64,000 nt of DNA from Candidatus Aramenus sp. CH1 (GTDB lineage: Archaea; Thermoproteota; Thermoprotei_A; Sulfolobales; Sulfolobaceae): assembly GCA_022678445.1 (NCBI GenBank), contig JALBWU010000001.1, positions 232,221-296,220 on the forward strand, written 5' to 3'. A program made the position numbers and the translations under genes. Below the pieces are notes generated by a model. That model saw only the letters and a program-made list of their open reading frames with translations, did no database searches and was not told the origin of the DNA. Positions 63,684 to 64,000 of this stretch are shown in pieces (position 1 is the stretch's first letter; each line of letters starts with the position of its first letter).

Positions 63684-64000
63684 AAAAAAACCTCGCCTTT
63701 TAAGGCGGGGTTAAGGTTTTAAAGTATAAAAACAATTTCCTTTTATGGCGCTTCCTTTGGCGAACTAAAGATGAGGGGCGGGAGCCGATTACCCCCGCAA
63801 TGCCAGAGGGAAGCGTCAGAACAATCGTCGTAAGGCTCTTCCCAAGTGGGTAAACAGAGGAAACTGAGGAAGTTGGCAGACGCAACAGCAAAGCTGTGGA
63901 ACGAGATTAACTACGAGAGACAGCAATTCTTTCAAGAAAAGAAAGTGAACCTCAATGACGCGTGGTACAAGTATTACGAGAAGTACAAGAAGGTTCTAAG
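63684..64000 (+). mobile_element. Copy 3 of the IS200/IS605 element (5' part, runs off the window)
   Basis: The left end follows CTGAT (63679-63683) and has the palindrome CCTCGCCTTTTAAGGCGGGG. Bases 63684-64000 match copy 1 closely in the opposite orientation, including a GC hairpin (GCGGG...CCCCCGC, about 63779-63797) just before the tnpB start. It lacks a seven-base AGAAGAC segment present near the left end of copies 1 and 2. Confidence 0.85.
63800..64000 (+). CDS. tnpB: tnpB of IS copy 3, 5' part (two frames)
   Basis: ATG 63800 encodes 17 residues (MPEGSVRTIVVRLFPSG) and then TAA at 63851-63853. The natural continuation, KQRKLRKLADATAKLWNEIN, is in the +1 frame, reached by skipping one base at GGG-TAA-AC; it is open to the window edge. 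A GTG at 63846 could restart in that frame. Copy 1 has the same GGGTAAAC, so the break was shared before the copies diverged, or is used for recoding. N-terminal strand VVRL-x-PSGKQ is normal for TnpB. Confidence 0.65.

Overview
The window reads as chromosome of a thermoacidophilic archaeon of the order Sulfolobales. Support: a third-type (gamma-like) thermosome subunit, a thermopsin-family acid protease, a thiosulfate:quinone oxidoreductase DoxD-like subunit, a Sulfolobus-type RNase HI, a sugar-binding protein with a type-IV-pilin-like signal peptide, AGG/ATA-rich codon use, and many genes whose TATA-like box lies about 25-30 bases before the start codon, as in leaderless archaeal transcription. 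Base composition looks close to 50% GC, higher than classical Sulfolobus; Metallosphaera- or Sulfodiicoccus-like genera would fit, but genus cannot be decided by eye. I see no rRNA, tRNA or CRISPR array.

Layout. 1-2,460: an Lrp/AsnC regulator cut by the window edge, a divergent DUF1059 pair (one single, one tandem-domain) and a three-gene unknown operon. 2,650-12,450: pirin, a primase-like (AEP fold) gene that looks broken, a divergent gene with PD-(D/E)XK-like motifs, a quinone-oxidoreductase-like dehydrogenase, a zinc-ribbon protein, a GNAT, a solitary molybdopterin hydroxylase large subunit, and a coiled-coil/SPFH/membrane operon. 12,470-15,570: thermosome gamma and, just behind its promoter, a decayed IS200/IS605-type element carrying tnpB. 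15,690-28,900: ABC exporter pair, TldD/TldE pair, MMPL transporter, Sir2, a Ni/Co-type transporter, a ThDP enzyme, and a cluster of surface proteins with a membrane-bound HTH regulator. 28,900-42,470: a complete sugar-type ABC importer with fused permeases, HtpX, RNase HI, two MFS carriers, macro-domain protein plus exonuclease III, a 199-base deletion derivative of the same IS beside a truncated MFS gene, an M61 protease and a NiCoT transporter.

42,490-51,200 is the most distinctive stretch: a Met-rich blue copper protein, a DsrE-like protein, a membrane protein, a YeeE/YedE (TsuA-type) sulfur permease, canonical TusA, a variant TusA with a CCSIP motif, and a three-part protein with a TusA domain in its middle, all on the minus strand. 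A divergent arm encodes a Cys-containing small protein, a second DsrE-like protein, a secreted beta-propeller-like protein, a membrane protein and a DoxD-like subunit. Together they suggest uptake of thiosulfate or a related sulfane compound, sulfur handling by TusA/DsrE carriers in the cytosol, and electron transfer to quinone or copper protein at the membrane.

51,200-63,600: glycosyltransferase, UPF0248 protein, a giant repeat-bearing thermopsin, two membrane proteins, the copper ATPase CopA overlapping convergently with a ClC chloride channel, and an M20 peptidase. The window ends inside a third copy of the IS, whose 5' part matches the first.
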